The translations under genes and the position numbers were made by a program. The notes beneath the pieces are model-generated. The model searched no databases. It saw only the letters and a program-made list of their open reading frames with translations, and had not been told where the DNA came from. From NCBI GenBank assembly GCA_017311185.1, contig JAESUZ010001068.1:62001-126000 (forward strand): DNA of 64,000 bases, read 5' to 3'. This DNA is from Proteles cristata cristata (Eukaryota; Chordata; Mammalia; Carnivora; Hyaenidae). Shown here one piece after another: positions 34,961 through 46,315 of the stretch (position 1 is the first letter of the stretch; every line of letters starts with the position of its first letter).

Positions 34961-37899
34961 AGTGTGTGTTGGGGGGAGGTGCTCCTCCAAGCCGTCCTTG
35001 GACATCAGCGGGTGTCCTTCAATCGCACCGCCTGTGAGGCCGGCCACCAGGAGGCAGTGTCCGCCCCACAGGCTAAGGGGCCCCGTCCTCCAAGACTGCC
35101 CACACCCCCCCTCCAGACGCCAGGCGCAAGTCCGGGCCGTCACCTGTGCTTCTGAGCCACCGTTACAGGGCAGAGGTGCCCACGACCCCTCCTCGGGTCC
35201 CGTCACGTTGCCAGTGCGACTCATGGACCTCAGAGACACGTTCCTCCGGCCAGATCAGGGCTTGCAGGTGAGGCTGCACTCAGGAGCAGCCCGGGGAGGA
35301 GGTGCCACGGGAGGGGGTGCCACGGGAGGAGGTGCAGAGGGCACGGAGGGGCGGTGGGCTCTTCCCTCTCCAGCCCGGCTCCTCCTCCGGGGCTTCCTGC
35401 CTTGGGCCTGAGTGACGCATCGCTGGCCCTTGGGGACCAACCCTCCACTCCAGCCCCTCCCCTCGTCAGGTCCTGGGAAGGGGACCGGGAGGGCGGGGAG
35501 GGAACATTCCAGCCCTATGACCACCAGGTGGGTTCTGCTGGTGACCAACCGCCATCCTCAGGTGTGGGTCCCCCCGCCTCATTAACATGACAAAAGTCAC
35601 CTTCCTTGTTCTCAGCTCCCAGGAAATTCCCGGGGAGCCCTGTGCAGGGACTGGCCTGCAGAGCAAATACACGTTTCTTGTTATTAACTACAGTGTGACG
35701 ACCACCACGCAGCTTTGGGGCTAGAGACAGTGGACTCCGGACACCCCGAGTGCCCTCTCCAGCTGGGCCCCTTCCCGTCCCCCAGGCCCTTGGTGTCCCG
35801 ACAAAACAGGGGAGGCGGGCACCTCACTGCCAGGAGGACGAGAGAACAGATTTGTGCAGCAGCTGGGAGACAGCAGAAGTGACCTGCGGGGGCCCTGAGG
35901 CCGGATGCCTCAGGGTCACAGGTGGGCTCGTGGGCTCAGGAAATGTTCTTGGCTCTCCCCGTGCAGACCGAGCCCTCAGTGCTGCGCGTGGACGTGGAGT
36001 TCACGCGGGCTGGGCGGTGAGCAGCCTTCTCCGTTAGAGCTGGGGCTGGCCTCCTGCTTGGCACACCTTTGACACCCCCAGTCAGCGGCTGAGGAGCCCG
36101 GGCGGTGGGTGACTGTCTGAGAGCACCCGTCGCCGGGCAGAGCCCTCAGGACCCGCTCGGTTCCCACTGAAGAGGCTGTCACGCCTTGTTTCCACGTCAT
36201 GCTTGTGGAAAAGGAGAAGAATTCGATCTTCCCGGGTCACAGAGGGCAAGGGGACCTCCCTTCCCAGCTGGCCTCAGTCTGGTCTTCAGCAGACTCCCAC
36301 AGACGGGCAGACAGCCCGAACACGGCCCCCAGGGGAGCCCAGGATCCGGTCGTCGTCGGAGGCAAGGGCCGCCACAGCCGGAGGGAGCTGGTGGCCATCT
36401 CTCCGCCTTCCCACGTCATCGCCGGCAGAGGACAACTGGCATAAAAGACGGTGGTGCCCAGAGAAAGTGCGCTGCATGAGCACCTGGCCCTGGCGGCCCT
36501 GGAGAAGGATGCACGAGGGTGGAAATGACCCGTGGGGGGCGGGCCATCCCCAGACACCGGGGAAGGAGGGGGAAGCTGTGCGGAGGGTTGGGCCACTGTC
36601 TTCCCGGCAGGCTCCCCCCGAACGTTTTCCCTGCGAGGCACAGAGAGGGCAGAAGCCTGGAAAAGCCGTAGGAAGGCTCTAAGGCCACAAAGCGACCAGC
36701 AGCTGAGTGTGGACGGAGCCTGCTTGACCCCACGTGTCTCTTCGGGGTCCGGGACGCCTGGCGAGATGGCCCTCCTCAGCCTGCAAAGGCCAGGGCAGGT
36801 GGTGGAGACCCCGAGTCCAAGGTGGGGCCCTCCCCAGCTCCCGCTCCCTGCGGCCCGGGCCGGCCTCTCAGTCTTCCTGAAGGCCCAGGTTGCAGCTCAC
36901 ACGCCCGGGAGTCACATGGCATCATGCTCCCCAGCGGGAGGGCCAAGCGCAGGGCTTGACCCGAAGGCTCCCATCCGCGGTGACCGCTGGGCCTTGTCGC
37001 TGGGGAGCGGAGGTCAACGACCACGTGCTCCGGGTTCTCTCCCACGCGGTGCTCAGGGCAAGGCCTCGAGGCAGGTGCGGGGCACAGGCTCGGGCGCTGA
37101 CCCGAGAGGTCGCCGGAGGCACCTGCAGGTGCAGGGGTGGGGACGGGGAGGGGCAGCGGGGGCCTGGGGTGGGGGAGGGGGCCCGCCCTCCGCCCGCCCC
37201 GGGGGCTCTTCCTTCACCCTGCCTGCCCCTTTCCAGTTCCCCCCACACCCTTGTCCTCGGGACACTTTCAGTCTTCAAACCAGGGCCGACCTCACAGCGA
37301 CATAAGGCCCCCCTCGGCCCCAGTGCTGCAGTTCTTAATCCTGTTTCAATGAAGGACGCGCATTTTCATTTTGCATCAGGACGCGTGGACCATGCAGTGT
37401 TTCTGCATAAAGCCTGCGGCTTCAGGGCCGGGCGGCCTCCGCTGGAGACAGGCAGAGACGGAAGGGAGCGGCCGTGGCAGTGGCCAGACCCAGCAGCTGT
37501 CATCCACCAGCTGCCCACAGCCCAGGGAGCGGGAAGTGGGCACCACACCACCTTCACAGTGTCGAGCGAGGGCCCCCGGGAGCTCCCCGGCTGGGGACGC
37601 CGCCGTCCCCTCCCCACGTAGGATTCCCCGTGGAGACGAGCCACAGAGCTGTGTCTGTGGGACCAGAGCTGGGAGGCGGCCGCTAACGCAGGTCTGAGCA
37701 CAGGCAATGGCAGGATCGACCCGAAGGCCGCTCCCGACCCGTCAGACCTCAGGCTTCTGTCCCCGGGGGGACCCTTAGCTGGGAGTCGAGGACACGAGCC
37801 CTCTGTAGCGGCCGGGACGATCCCCAAGCTGCCAGGCGCCCGGTGTGCGAGGCAGGGCAGACGGCGCTCTCCCCAGAGGGGCCTGTTGTGAAAATCTTC
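34961..37899. other. GC-rich, nearly repeat-free DNA
   Basis: CpG-rich with many overlapping open frames on both strands. No SINE, LINE or LTR recognised. A small direct repeat (GGGAGG..GGTGCCAC, three times) lies at 35295-35345. No exon supported. Confidence 0.5.
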
Positions 37900-38110
37900 C
37901 AGGATGAGAAGTTATTTAAAAGTGTGCTTAAAGCCATAAAGTATTAAAGAAATGTGAGGTATTATTAGCTCTGGCATTTAATACAACATCATTAAGGCTG
38001 TTAACAGTTTATTTTTAATTTTATAAGCTAAGCTAATGCTTGTCTAATTTTGAAATGTTTCCCAAACCACTGTAATGAGTATATAAAAGGCTAAAATGAT
38101 GGAATTTGTA
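37900..38110. promoter_or_regulatory. AT-rich island, possible conserved non-coding element
   Basis: An abrupt drop in GC inside a GC-rich domain. It contains ATTTAAAAGTG, TATTATTAGC, CATTAAGG, TTAACAG and AAGCTAATGC words typical of homeodomain/forkhead-bound enhancers. No repeat signature. Role is inference only. Confidence 0.3.
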
Positions 38111-40930
38111 AGCCTTGGAGCTCCTTGGGGGAAAGGGGCCGCATAAATCCTGGGAACAGCTTCCTTTCCACCAGCCCGTGTTCGGAAAGCCCTACCTCGT
38201 GCGTGAGCACCTGTGGGCTGGCAAAGGCCTTTTTTTTTCCTTTACCAAGAGATGAATTCAGGTAACAGCACACCTTGGGAGACGAACGAGTTGCTTCTGA
38301 GCAGCTGTGTGGGGCTCCCCGATTCCTACGGCCCCAGAAAGATGCGCCGGCCCCTGCGTCGGCACACGATCGCTCCAGATTTGCACGCGGTTTGGTTGTA
38401 AGGTCTGTGAGTCCGAGACAGGCTGGGTGAAGGGGCTCATAGAGGTGAGGGCTGCTGTGGACACACACGAGAGTAGGAAGAGAAAGCTGGGGGCGCAGGA
38501 GTCGGGAACCGAAACAGACCGAGAGCCAGCAGAGCCCGGCATCTGAGCGAGGCGTCCGCGAGGGGCAAGGCCGCCATCTGCTTTCGGTGGGTCAGGGGTG
38601 TGGGCAGCAGCCCCGTAAACTCTAGAGACGAGGTGTGTCTGCAGAGCTAGGGTTCTGTAGCCTTTAAGCCTTGAAATTGCTCTTTTAAACATTTTTGGAC
38701 GGAAACATCTCTTGAAATACACTGCAGTCACGCTACCACGCTGGAGGATGAGCCAGGCTCCCCTGGGGTGCGGGGGGCACACGGCGGGGTGCACTCTGGC
38801 GTGGCCAGCTCGTGCACGGCCAGGTGGTGGTCTTGTCTGAGCAGCAGCCCCACCCCCCGGCCCCTGGCCAAAGTGCCCGACGGGGCCCGTGCCCCTTCCG
38901 GGGTGGCACTGGGGGCTTGCACTCTTCTGTGGAGGGCGATGGGTGATGCAGTGCGTCCTTTGCAAGATCCACCATAAAAAAGCCCCGCCGAGAAGTCTCC
39001 CCGGGGGAGAGGGGGTCCGATGGGGACGATCAGAATGTCCTGGACTGCAGAGCTGCCCTCCGGGTTCCCGGTGAAACAGAGAGGCTGCTGGGTCCTCCTC
39101 TCGGTCTCTCAAGGGCACAGGCACACGGGGCTGAGGGCAGGGCTGTTGGAAGAATCAGGCCCCGGAGATGGGGGGCTAATTCCTCACGGGTGGGTGGCAG
39201 CCACAGGCAGGATAACAGAGCAGGAACGGGGCCGCCTGGCCACCCACCCAGCTGTGCAGCACTGGGGACACATGGTGACAGGCAGGCCAGAGTCTTGCGT
39301 CAGGGACAGGGGACCCTCCGAGCACGTGCCGCCGTCTGCCCGCTCGCCGTGGATCCCCGCTCGTCTCGTCTTTGATCTGGAGAGAACAACAGAAACTCCT
39401 CGAGATTTGGCCAAGAATGAAACGAGCTAATCCACCGCAACCTCTTAGCCTGCAGTCTGGCACAAAGAACTACATAAATATTAACCAATATTAATGTGCT
39501 TCTTGCTAGGTTTACGTAGGAGACAAGTGTGAAATAAACAAGAGCGTGAGGAAACCCATACGGTCACGGGCAAGGGCGCAGGGAGAGAGGGTGCGAAGGA
39601 CCCCTGCGCTTGCCCCCCGCCGTCCCCACGTCCACGCCCCCCACGGCCGGGTCCTCTCCTCCACGCACCCTGGCCGGTTCTCCCCGCGGCAGGCAGCGTC
39701 CATCCTTCTCCACGGGGCGGGAGGACCCGCACCAGACCTGCCCCGGAAATGATCAGCCCCCCATGCGGGCCGCTGGAGCCTGGAGAGATGGGCGCTACAG
39801 TGATCACACGCCCTCCGTCCAGGGAGCCCGTGGGGGCTGCTGGCCCTCGGGGTCTCAGTGCGACTTGGGGGTGGAGACCCAGCCGAAGAACAGAAGTCCT
39901 TGGCCTTTCCCCCCAAGTCCACGGTGGGGGCACCCCCTGGGAAGTCAGCCGAGGCGGCTGCAGGGGCGCCAGGACCCTGTGGCCTTGGCAGGGCTGTGCC
40001 TGAACGGTGCACTTGCAGGAGCCCCAGGGGGAAAGTGGGGCGGAGGATGGAGGCGGGGGGTGGGGCTGCAGGAACACAGCACACCCCTGAGCGCCCACGG
40101 GGGGTCTCCAGCATGTCCTGAGACCTCGGGGTGCTGAGGGGGCCCTGCAGCCGGCGTGCGCTCAGCCCGTGTCCTGCTTCTCAGCATCTTACGGCTCCAG
40201 TCCCAGCCCGCGGGCAGGGGTCCGGGACGCTGGGGCTCAGCGAGAGGGGTGCCTGCACACCACGCTAGGGGCTCAGCGCACATTCGTGGGGGAGGGAGGT
40301 CTGGAGACCCCTCAGGGCTGCACTGTCAGGCGCCCGGGGCTCACGGGACACCGTGCTCACCCCCAGGAACCAGCACGGACGGTCTCAGGGCCCCCGGGCC
40401 CCAGTCTGGGAGGTGCAGGGCGGGACCAGCCCTCATCCCAGCGGGGGGCACAGGTGGTCTGGGGTCTGGGCAGCAGAACAGCCCTGGTGGGTGTTGAACG
40501 ATGCTGAGATGTCAATCGGCAGGACTTTAGAAGTGACAGGGGCAAAATGGCTTCATTCCCAGGCCGGCCTGACCCTGCAAGGGGCCGCCGACGGGCTCCC
40601 TAATCATCACCCTCACCCTGGCTGGGTGGCCCACCCACCCCTCCCTCCAGCTGCCTCGCAGCCCATTGTCCTGTCTCAGTGGAGAACCTCGCTCCTTAGA
40701 AGATCAGAAGAGCTTGCTCCGCGACTCGGGTCTCGTTAGCTGACACGAGTCTCCCCATCGGCCCGCCTGCCCTGCATCTCGTTCCTGCGTTTGAAATGTC
40801 TGCGCAAAGTTCCCTTCCTTTGTCCACCACCAGCCGATTCTTCCCAAGTTCCTTCCTCTCGGGCAAGAAAGTACGGAGGGGGGCTCCTCTGGTCTCACTG
40901 AGTGACATCCCAGGAGGCTCCCTGTGATCA
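38111..40930. other. GC-rich, nearly repeat-free DNA
   Basis: High CpG at about 39540-40200. A small AT-rich island lies at about 39400-39530 (ACATAAATATTAACCAATATTAATGTG region). Long open frames at 38258-39124 and 39481-40114 (minus) overlap plus-strand frames and have no recognised domain. Confidence 0.5.
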
Positions 40931-40934
40931 AGTG

Positions 40935-41055
40935 CACTTTAAAAAGCTCTTAATGAGCACCTACTGTGTGCCAACCTCAGGGCCTGGGGATACAGAGCTG
41001 GGTAATTATCGGAAGGACGTTCCTTCAGAGATTCGAAGTCTCCTGGGAAGCAGAC
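40935..41055 (-). mobile_element. LINE-2 3'-end fragment
   Basis: TTAATGAGCACCTACTGTGT, GCCAACCTCAGG and GGGGATACAGAGC follow the reversed L2 3' end. One of very few repeats in the 34-45 kb domain. Confidence 0.6.
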
Positions 41056-41119
41056 TCGGAGAACAGAAGGGAGAGTCTCCGAGGACGGAGGTGTAGTTCC
41101 CGGAGTCGCCGTAACCAAG

Positions 41120-41380
41120 GAGGGAAAAGTGGGGGCTGGGACCCACGGGCCTCTATTGTTCCCCAGCTCTGGAGGCCAGAGGTCGACGGCAAGGTGTGTT
41201 TCTATCCCCTGAAAGGACACAGTCGCTGGATTTAGGGCCCTGAGCCAGCGTGAGCTTCGTTACGTCTGCAAAGGTCTTGTTCCAAATAAGGTCATATTTG
41301 AAAGGTCTTGTTCCAAATAAGGTCATATTTGTGGGTTCTGGATGGACATACTTTTTGGGGGGACTGGAATTCACCCCCCT
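41120..41380 (-). mobile_element. MaLR (MLT1-like) LTR fragment with internal duplication
   Basis: CTCTGGAGGCCAGAGGTCGA, GTCTGCAAAGG, CAAATAAGGTCATATTTG and GGACTGGAATTCACC follow the reversed MLT1 order. It is the longer of two related copies; the other is at 2871. A 31-bp segment within it is duplicated in tandem. Confidence 0.6.
41270..41331 (+). repeat. Exact 31-bp tandem duplication
   Basis: 41270-41300 and 41301-41331 are identical. Each unit begins AAAGGTCTTGTTCC and ends GTCATATTTG. Identity inside an otherwise old, diverged LTR means the duplication is much younger than the element. Confidence 0.98.
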
Positions 41381-41479
41381 TCAGCTGTGGAGTAAGTAGG
41401 GGTGAGTCCTGGGTACAGAAGAGCCAGCGCGGAGGGTAGGTCCCCTGTGCCCTGGGAGTGGGGAGGAACGGGAGAGCCC

Positions 41480-41820
41480 AAGCCAAAATTATTACCCTGT
41501 TGCCTTAGCTTTTGGTGCTTGGCACCCACTCTGCCTGTTTCAGGGCTGGACTGTCAGCCTCTCTGTCCCTCATTTCTTCGAGAACGAGAGCACCTCCTTT
41601 AGCTGCGCAGAACCCCAGCCGCACATCCCCTAATGGCAAAATCCCATTTCCTAATGAAGCAAGTCTGCACCAGCCTCGTGAACCCACTGCTTGGGATGAG
41701 CCTGCGAAGGCAATAAATGCAGATGAGGATTCAGCGGGTCTCCAGCTCCTGATTTGCTGGAAGGTCGGGAAGATTCACTTTCTTTTGACCCTTTTAATGG
41801 AGCCCAGTGAATGACAGAGG
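41480..41820. promoter_or_regulatory. AT-rich island, possible conserved non-coding element
   Basis: Words such as CCCTAATGGCAAAATCCC, TTTCCTAATGAAGC and CTTTTAATGG cluster in a GC-rich, repeat-free setting. Short plus and minus frames cross it. Regulatory role is inference only. Confidence 0.3.
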
Positions 41821-43139
41821 GATGGCGTGTGGGGCTCCACATCTCTGGACAGGTGCATCGGGCCCCAGAGGGACGCATGCAGAAATGCTGACATGAGATG
41901 GACGCCCGGCTGGACACGGGCCATACAAACGGCAGAGGCCCAGGGTGGGAGCCTCCCCTTCCCCCACCTTCCCCTCTGGCCACCCTGAAGCAGGAGCAGA
42001 GCTGCCCTGCGGAGGGAGGAGGTGCCCGGGTGGGCAGGGCACAGGAAACATGGCTGCCCAGCAGCTCATGTCCCCCCTGCTCTCTGGGCAAGGCCCTCTC
42101 CCCTTCCCACCCTCCTCGAGCAGTGGGTCAAGGACCCCTTCTCTGCCCCTGCTGCACACAGAACTTGTTTCCCAGATTTTGAGCTATTGATTCAAGGCCA
42201 GAGGGTGGGCCCTGCGTGGCTGGCACACAGTAGGCGCTCAGCAAGTGCTTGTGGAATGAGGATCACACTGTTGCAGGGGCTGCCTTCCCTCCCCCATCAG
42301 TAAACTGCCTTTGAAGGACAAATGCGAAGTCAGGGATGTGCGGGCAGGGCTGTCAGGGCAGTAAATGGTCCCTTGTGTGGCCCAGGAGGAAGGGACCCCG
42401 GCAGCGGTGGGGCAGGCAGCAGGGCCCTGGGCTCCCAGCGAAGAGGGCACCCTTCTCCCTGGTGCCCTCAAGGGTGAGTCCAGCCAGGACCCCCCTTTCC
42501 CTGCCGTCCTCGCTTCTCCAGCCAGTCCTGAGGCCCTGGGTCAGGGGCGTCCACGCAGGCTGGCGCGGGCTTCGGAGGCCTGAGAAGGGCTGACGGTGAG
42601 CAGAGCCAGCAGCACTGGGCCGGCCGTCAGGGGTCCTGAGGCAGAGCCCTGCGTGGCGGCTGCACCCCTGTGCTGTGCGGGGAGCCCCCGAGCTGCGCCC
42701 CCTCGTTCCCTGATGGCCATGGGCGGCGGGCGGCCGACCTGCTCCACCGTCTGGGGAGACAATCCCTCCGCTCTGGCAAAAAGTAGGACACATTCTAACA
42801 GAAGACAGTCATTTCCGTCCACGGCTCAGGGACGCCCCACCGGCCAAGCGGGTCCCCATCAGGATTTCCTTTCGCCATTTGCTGGCCCTTTCCTGTGAGG
42901 TGGTTGTTGCTGCGCTCAGCTTGAGAGAGAAGGAGGGTTTCGAGGGGAGCAAAGGGCAAGGCGTAGGCAGGTTGGGACCCCGACGGCTCCAGCCGCCTCC
43001 CTCCTGCGGCCGCCTGCCCTGCTCGCCCCCCCTCGCTCCCTCGGCCTGATCCCGTGGGCAGGTGACCTTGCCAGCCCTCCGAGGAGTGGGCAGCGGGGGG
43101 ACACGTGCCCCCACACCTCCTCCAGGCTGGCAGACTGAG
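41821..43139. other. GC-rich DNA with a small MIR/L2 end
   Basis: At about 42210-42262 GGCACACAGTAGGCGCTCAG and AAGTGCTTGTGGAATGAG match the plus-strand terminal part shared by L2 and MIR. Otherwise single-copy, with overlapping open frames and no supported exon. Confidence 0.5.
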
Positions 43140-43420
43140 CCAAGAGCAGACCCGGCTCTCGTTTTCCGTTTGTCTTCTGTCTTTTTTTCATATTAGAGAA
43201 AACTTGTCACATCTCTCGCACGTTGTCACCGAAGCCTCATTACTCTGAAATGTCACTTCACTTAGGAACATCATTATGCACAAACATATGCCTCAAATGA
43301 CAGGGACTGCAGAAAATTTGAAAAGATGTGATTTTTTTCCCAAAGCTGCATTTTCGTGGGGACCGAGTCAACATTTTGACATCCAAGAGAGACGAGGGTG
43401 CGGACAGGCGTCTTGGAAAT
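43140..43420. promoter_or_regulatory. AT-rich island, possible conserved non-coding element
   Basis: CATATTAGAGAAAACTTGTC, CTCATTACTCTGAAATGTC, CATCATTATGCACAAACAT and CAAATGACAGGGAC lie within otherwise GC-rich DNA, without a repeat signature. Inference from composition only. Confidence 0.3.
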
Positions 43421-44555
43421 CTCCTCCCAGACGTCATCTGGGTATTTTGGGCCCGGCGAGTTGTTCCCGGGCCGGCAGACGGGGGCGGGTCACCGACAGG
43501 GAGCAGTTCCCGCAGATGCTGCCCGCTGGGCGCGAGGTCCAGCCACACTGGCGGTGGGACGACCCCTCACACCACGCAAACAGCTGTGTTCTCTGCAGGG
43601 AGAAAAGGTGTGCAGCCTTGGGATGACTTGCTTTCCAGGCCAGGAATTACGTTCTCGTGTTAGGGGCGGCGCTGAGGGTGGAGGAGGACCCAGAGCGGGG
43701 GTCTTCAATCAACCACACTGGTTTTGGAAATAGCTGATATAGTTATTTGATCGCTGACTCATTCCATGGACAACTATTGAACAGCTAGTGTATGCAGTAT
43801 GCTACAGGCTTGACTGGAAAATAAATAACAGGGGCACGTGGTCTGTGGCTGCCCGTGGCATGAGGGCCACTTGGCCCAGAGGCGCCCAGGACACTGGAGA
43901 GGCCAGATGACACTAGCCCCAGGTGGTGAAGTCCACACTCCACCTGTGGGCCAGGAGCTGGGGATTCAGATCACTCAGTACTGAGCAGGGAGCACAGAGG
44001 GTCCCCTGAGTCCATGTCAGCAGGAACAGGAGGCAGATGGCATGGTGGGGAGAGCGCGGCACTCAGGGCCACCCAGGCTGTCACGTGAGAACTCGCCAGG
44101 CCCCTGGTTCGAGCTGCTGTTCTGTGGCCGGGGTCAGGGGTGGGGGAGGGGGGAGCTGTGCTCTACGGGGTCTGCCCAAGTCTAAGCCCCCTTGAGCGCC
44201 TGGTACCTGGGAGCCCAGGACTGAGCTGCCGTGTCCACTATTGACAGCTTCCTGCCCAGGACGTGAGAGGCTGCACTCAACATGGTTGAGTGGCCAATGA
44301 ATGGCGATTAAGAGTCACAAAAATGAATGAGTGTACGTAAAAGGAGCTGAGCTGAGTGAGCCAGGGGAGGCGGGTGGGTGGGAAAGCAGCAGGGAAGGGG
44401 TCTAAGAGCAGGGACCGGGCCACGCACTGGGGCCCCAACAGGCCCTTCTCCGAGGGGAACGAGAGCCTCGCCACGGCCAGGCTCCCACGCCCGTCTGGGG
44501 ACAAAGCCCAGTTCAGCAGCTCCGTGCAGTGCCGCTTGGAAACAGTCTTTTTGTT
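43421..44555. other. GC-rich DNA with an L2-like patch
   Basis: About 43745-43835 (CTGACTCATTCCATGGACAA, CTATTGAACAGCTAGTG) resembles a reversed L2 3' end. CpG-rich at 43430-43560. Nothing else recognised. Confidence 0.45.
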
Positions 44556-44931
44556 TTCCAATTTTCTGAGCCATTATTACAACATAAGCTGAAACACAAA
44601 CTTGCACTCGTTAAGAGAGTGTATCTTTTCACATATGGAATTTATAGAGTCAATTAACCGTTATTTCATTTGTGATCTTAATCATCCCAATGGGCAGTGA
44701 AATGTAGGTCAGCGTCCATCTGCACCTAAACTGCGAAGTCCGCCTCTCTGTCCAGCAGCTCGGGTGACAGCTTCTGTCCAGTTTGTGTGGAAGACAGATA
44801 AATCAGGACACTTCTTTATATGCCCAATAGTTGCTATTAAGTGTTTTCTGTAGGGAGTTTATGTATTTCCATTTGGCTGCTTTAAAACTAATTTTTCTAA
44901 AATTAAAGCTTGTTTGTAGGACATTCCAGAT
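44556..44931. promoter_or_regulatory. AT-rich island, possible conserved non-coding element
   Basis: TGAGCCATTATTACAACATA, GTCAATTAACCGTTATTTC, GATCTTAATCATCCC and GCTTTAAAACTAATTTTTC words suggest homeodomain-type sites. No repeat signature up to the SINE at 44951. Conservation untested. Confidence 0.3.
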
Positions 44932-44950
44932 AAGAGGCATATGTTTTCTT

Positions 44951-45154
44951 TTTTAATGTTTATTTATTTATGACAGAGAGAACACACACTACTAGAGATG
45001 GGACAGAGTGAGAGGGAGACACAGAATCTGAAGCAGGATCCAGGCTCTGAGATGTCAGCACAGAGCCCGATGCAGGGCTTGAACCCACGAACCGTGAGAC
45101 CGTGACCTGAGCCGAAGTTGGATGCTTAATCGACTGAGCCCTCCAGGTGCCCCA
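44951..45154 (-). mobile_element. CAN-type SINE
   Basis: Inverted SINE with a 19-bp duplication (44932-44950 and 45155-45173) differing at one base. It marks the end of a SINE-free stretch of about 14 kb. Confidence 0.96.
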
Positions 45155-45173
45155 AAGAGGAATATGTTTTCTT

Positions 45174-45399
45174 ACTTCCTGTAGCTGACTCTGCTTGGTA
45201 GATGGTGAGGGATGAAGATGAAACCCCTTTGAAACCTTGTTCATCAATTCAGAACGTGACCCCGGCTGGGGAGCTGGGGGGGTGGGGAGGGAAGTGTCAC
45301 ATGTGCTCCAGGAAACGGAGACACAGAGCCGCTCAAAGTCACCCGCGTCACATCGCCAGGCAGTGGCACCGTCTGGATCAGGCCCTGGACCCTGGTCCC
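45174..45399. other. Single-copy DNA
   Basis: Nothing recognised. Confidence 0.4.
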
Positions 45400-45490
45400 G
45401 CTGGGATGGCTCATTTTATGTGTGAACTTGACAGGGCGCCCGGATATTTGACTCCTCATTCTTCTGGGCGTGTCTGACAGAAGCCGTGGT
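45400..45490 (+). mobile_element. Start of an old LTR-like element
   Basis: GGCTCATTTTATGTGTGAAC and TTGACAGGGCG..GGATATTTGACTCC resemble the start of the repeat also seen at 19930. The matching end seems to lie at 46865-47075, so the element may be split by about 1.4 kb. Confidence 0.4.
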
Positions 45491-46028
45491 CACAGCAAGT
45501 GAGCACCGCTCACCTGGTTCAAGCTCTTCAACACAAGTCACGTCGCTTGTCCCAAACACGGGAAGGGACACAGCCCGTCTCTGTTTCCACCACCACTGCC
45601 TCCTGCGGTTTCCGTCTTAAACATGCTATGGATGTATTTATGCACATCAATCAGGCTGAGTTTGCTGGGCCCCACTTTTAGGTCACCAGGTCTTCTGCTG
45701 TATTGGGGACCTAATAGCACACCTTTTTTTCTCCAGGTCATGCGGAAATAAGACACTTTAAATTTCTCATATGCCAGGTTTTCTCCGACACACACGGAGA
45801 TGGAGATGTCTTCGTGGGATAGAATGCAGTTTGGAGACAGGCCACCAGAATGGTGAATTTACCCTTCATTTTAGGTGGTGCAATCGTCTTGGGAAGATAC
45901 GTTAAGAAGCCCCAAGGGGAGACTTTTGGTCTCTTCTCTCGGTGCATCTGGCATGACCTGGTGGATACCCACGTGCATGAATCAGGGAAATCCAGGTCGG
46001 CTACCCGATAGAGCAGAGCATGAATTTT
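45491..46028. other. Single-copy DNA
   Basis: No repeat or exon recognised. The frame 45538-45795 on minus is not recognised. Confidence 0.4.
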
Positions 46029-46315
46029 AAATCATTGTTGGTTATTTTTTGAGGAACCTCCACACTGTTTTCCAGAGGAGCTGCACCAGTTTACATTCCC
46101 ACCAGCAGTGCAGGAGGTGCCCGTTTCTCCACATCCTCGCCAGCATCTACGGTCCTCTGATTTGCTCATTTTAACCACTCTGACCGGCGTGAGGTGGTAT
46201 CTCAGTGTGGTTTTGATTTGATGGGTGTGGAGGAGGGCACTGTGGGGATGAGCACTGGGTGTTATATGGAAACCAATTTGACAATAGACTATTAAAAAAA
46301 TCATTGTTGGTTATT
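46029..46315 (+). mobile_element. Short L1 with 5' inversion (twin-priming type), with TSD
   Basis: 46047-46220 is antisense L1 ORF2 (GAGGAACCTCCACACTG, CACCAGTTTACATTCCCACC, GTGAGGTGGTATCTCAGTG). From 46221 the sense L1 3' end follows (GGGATGAGCACTGGGTGTTA, GGAAACCAATTTGACAATAG) with an A-rich tail. AAATCATTGTTGGTTATT occurs exactly at 46029-46046 and 46298-46315, so both halves came in with one insertion. The total insert is about 250 bp. Confidence 0.93.

Noticed and set aside
36532..37621. Overlapping plus frames of 257 and 243 codons
   Set aside because: Two frames open over the same GC-rich DNA together with minus-strand frames; low-complexity composition and no recognisable family.
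38258..39124. 288-codon minus-strand open frame
   Set aside because: No recognised domain; GC-rich context with competing frames. The expected codon pattern of a real exon was not evident.
46032..46304. 90-codon minus-strand open frame
   Set aside because: Entirely within the 5'-inverted L1 insertion.
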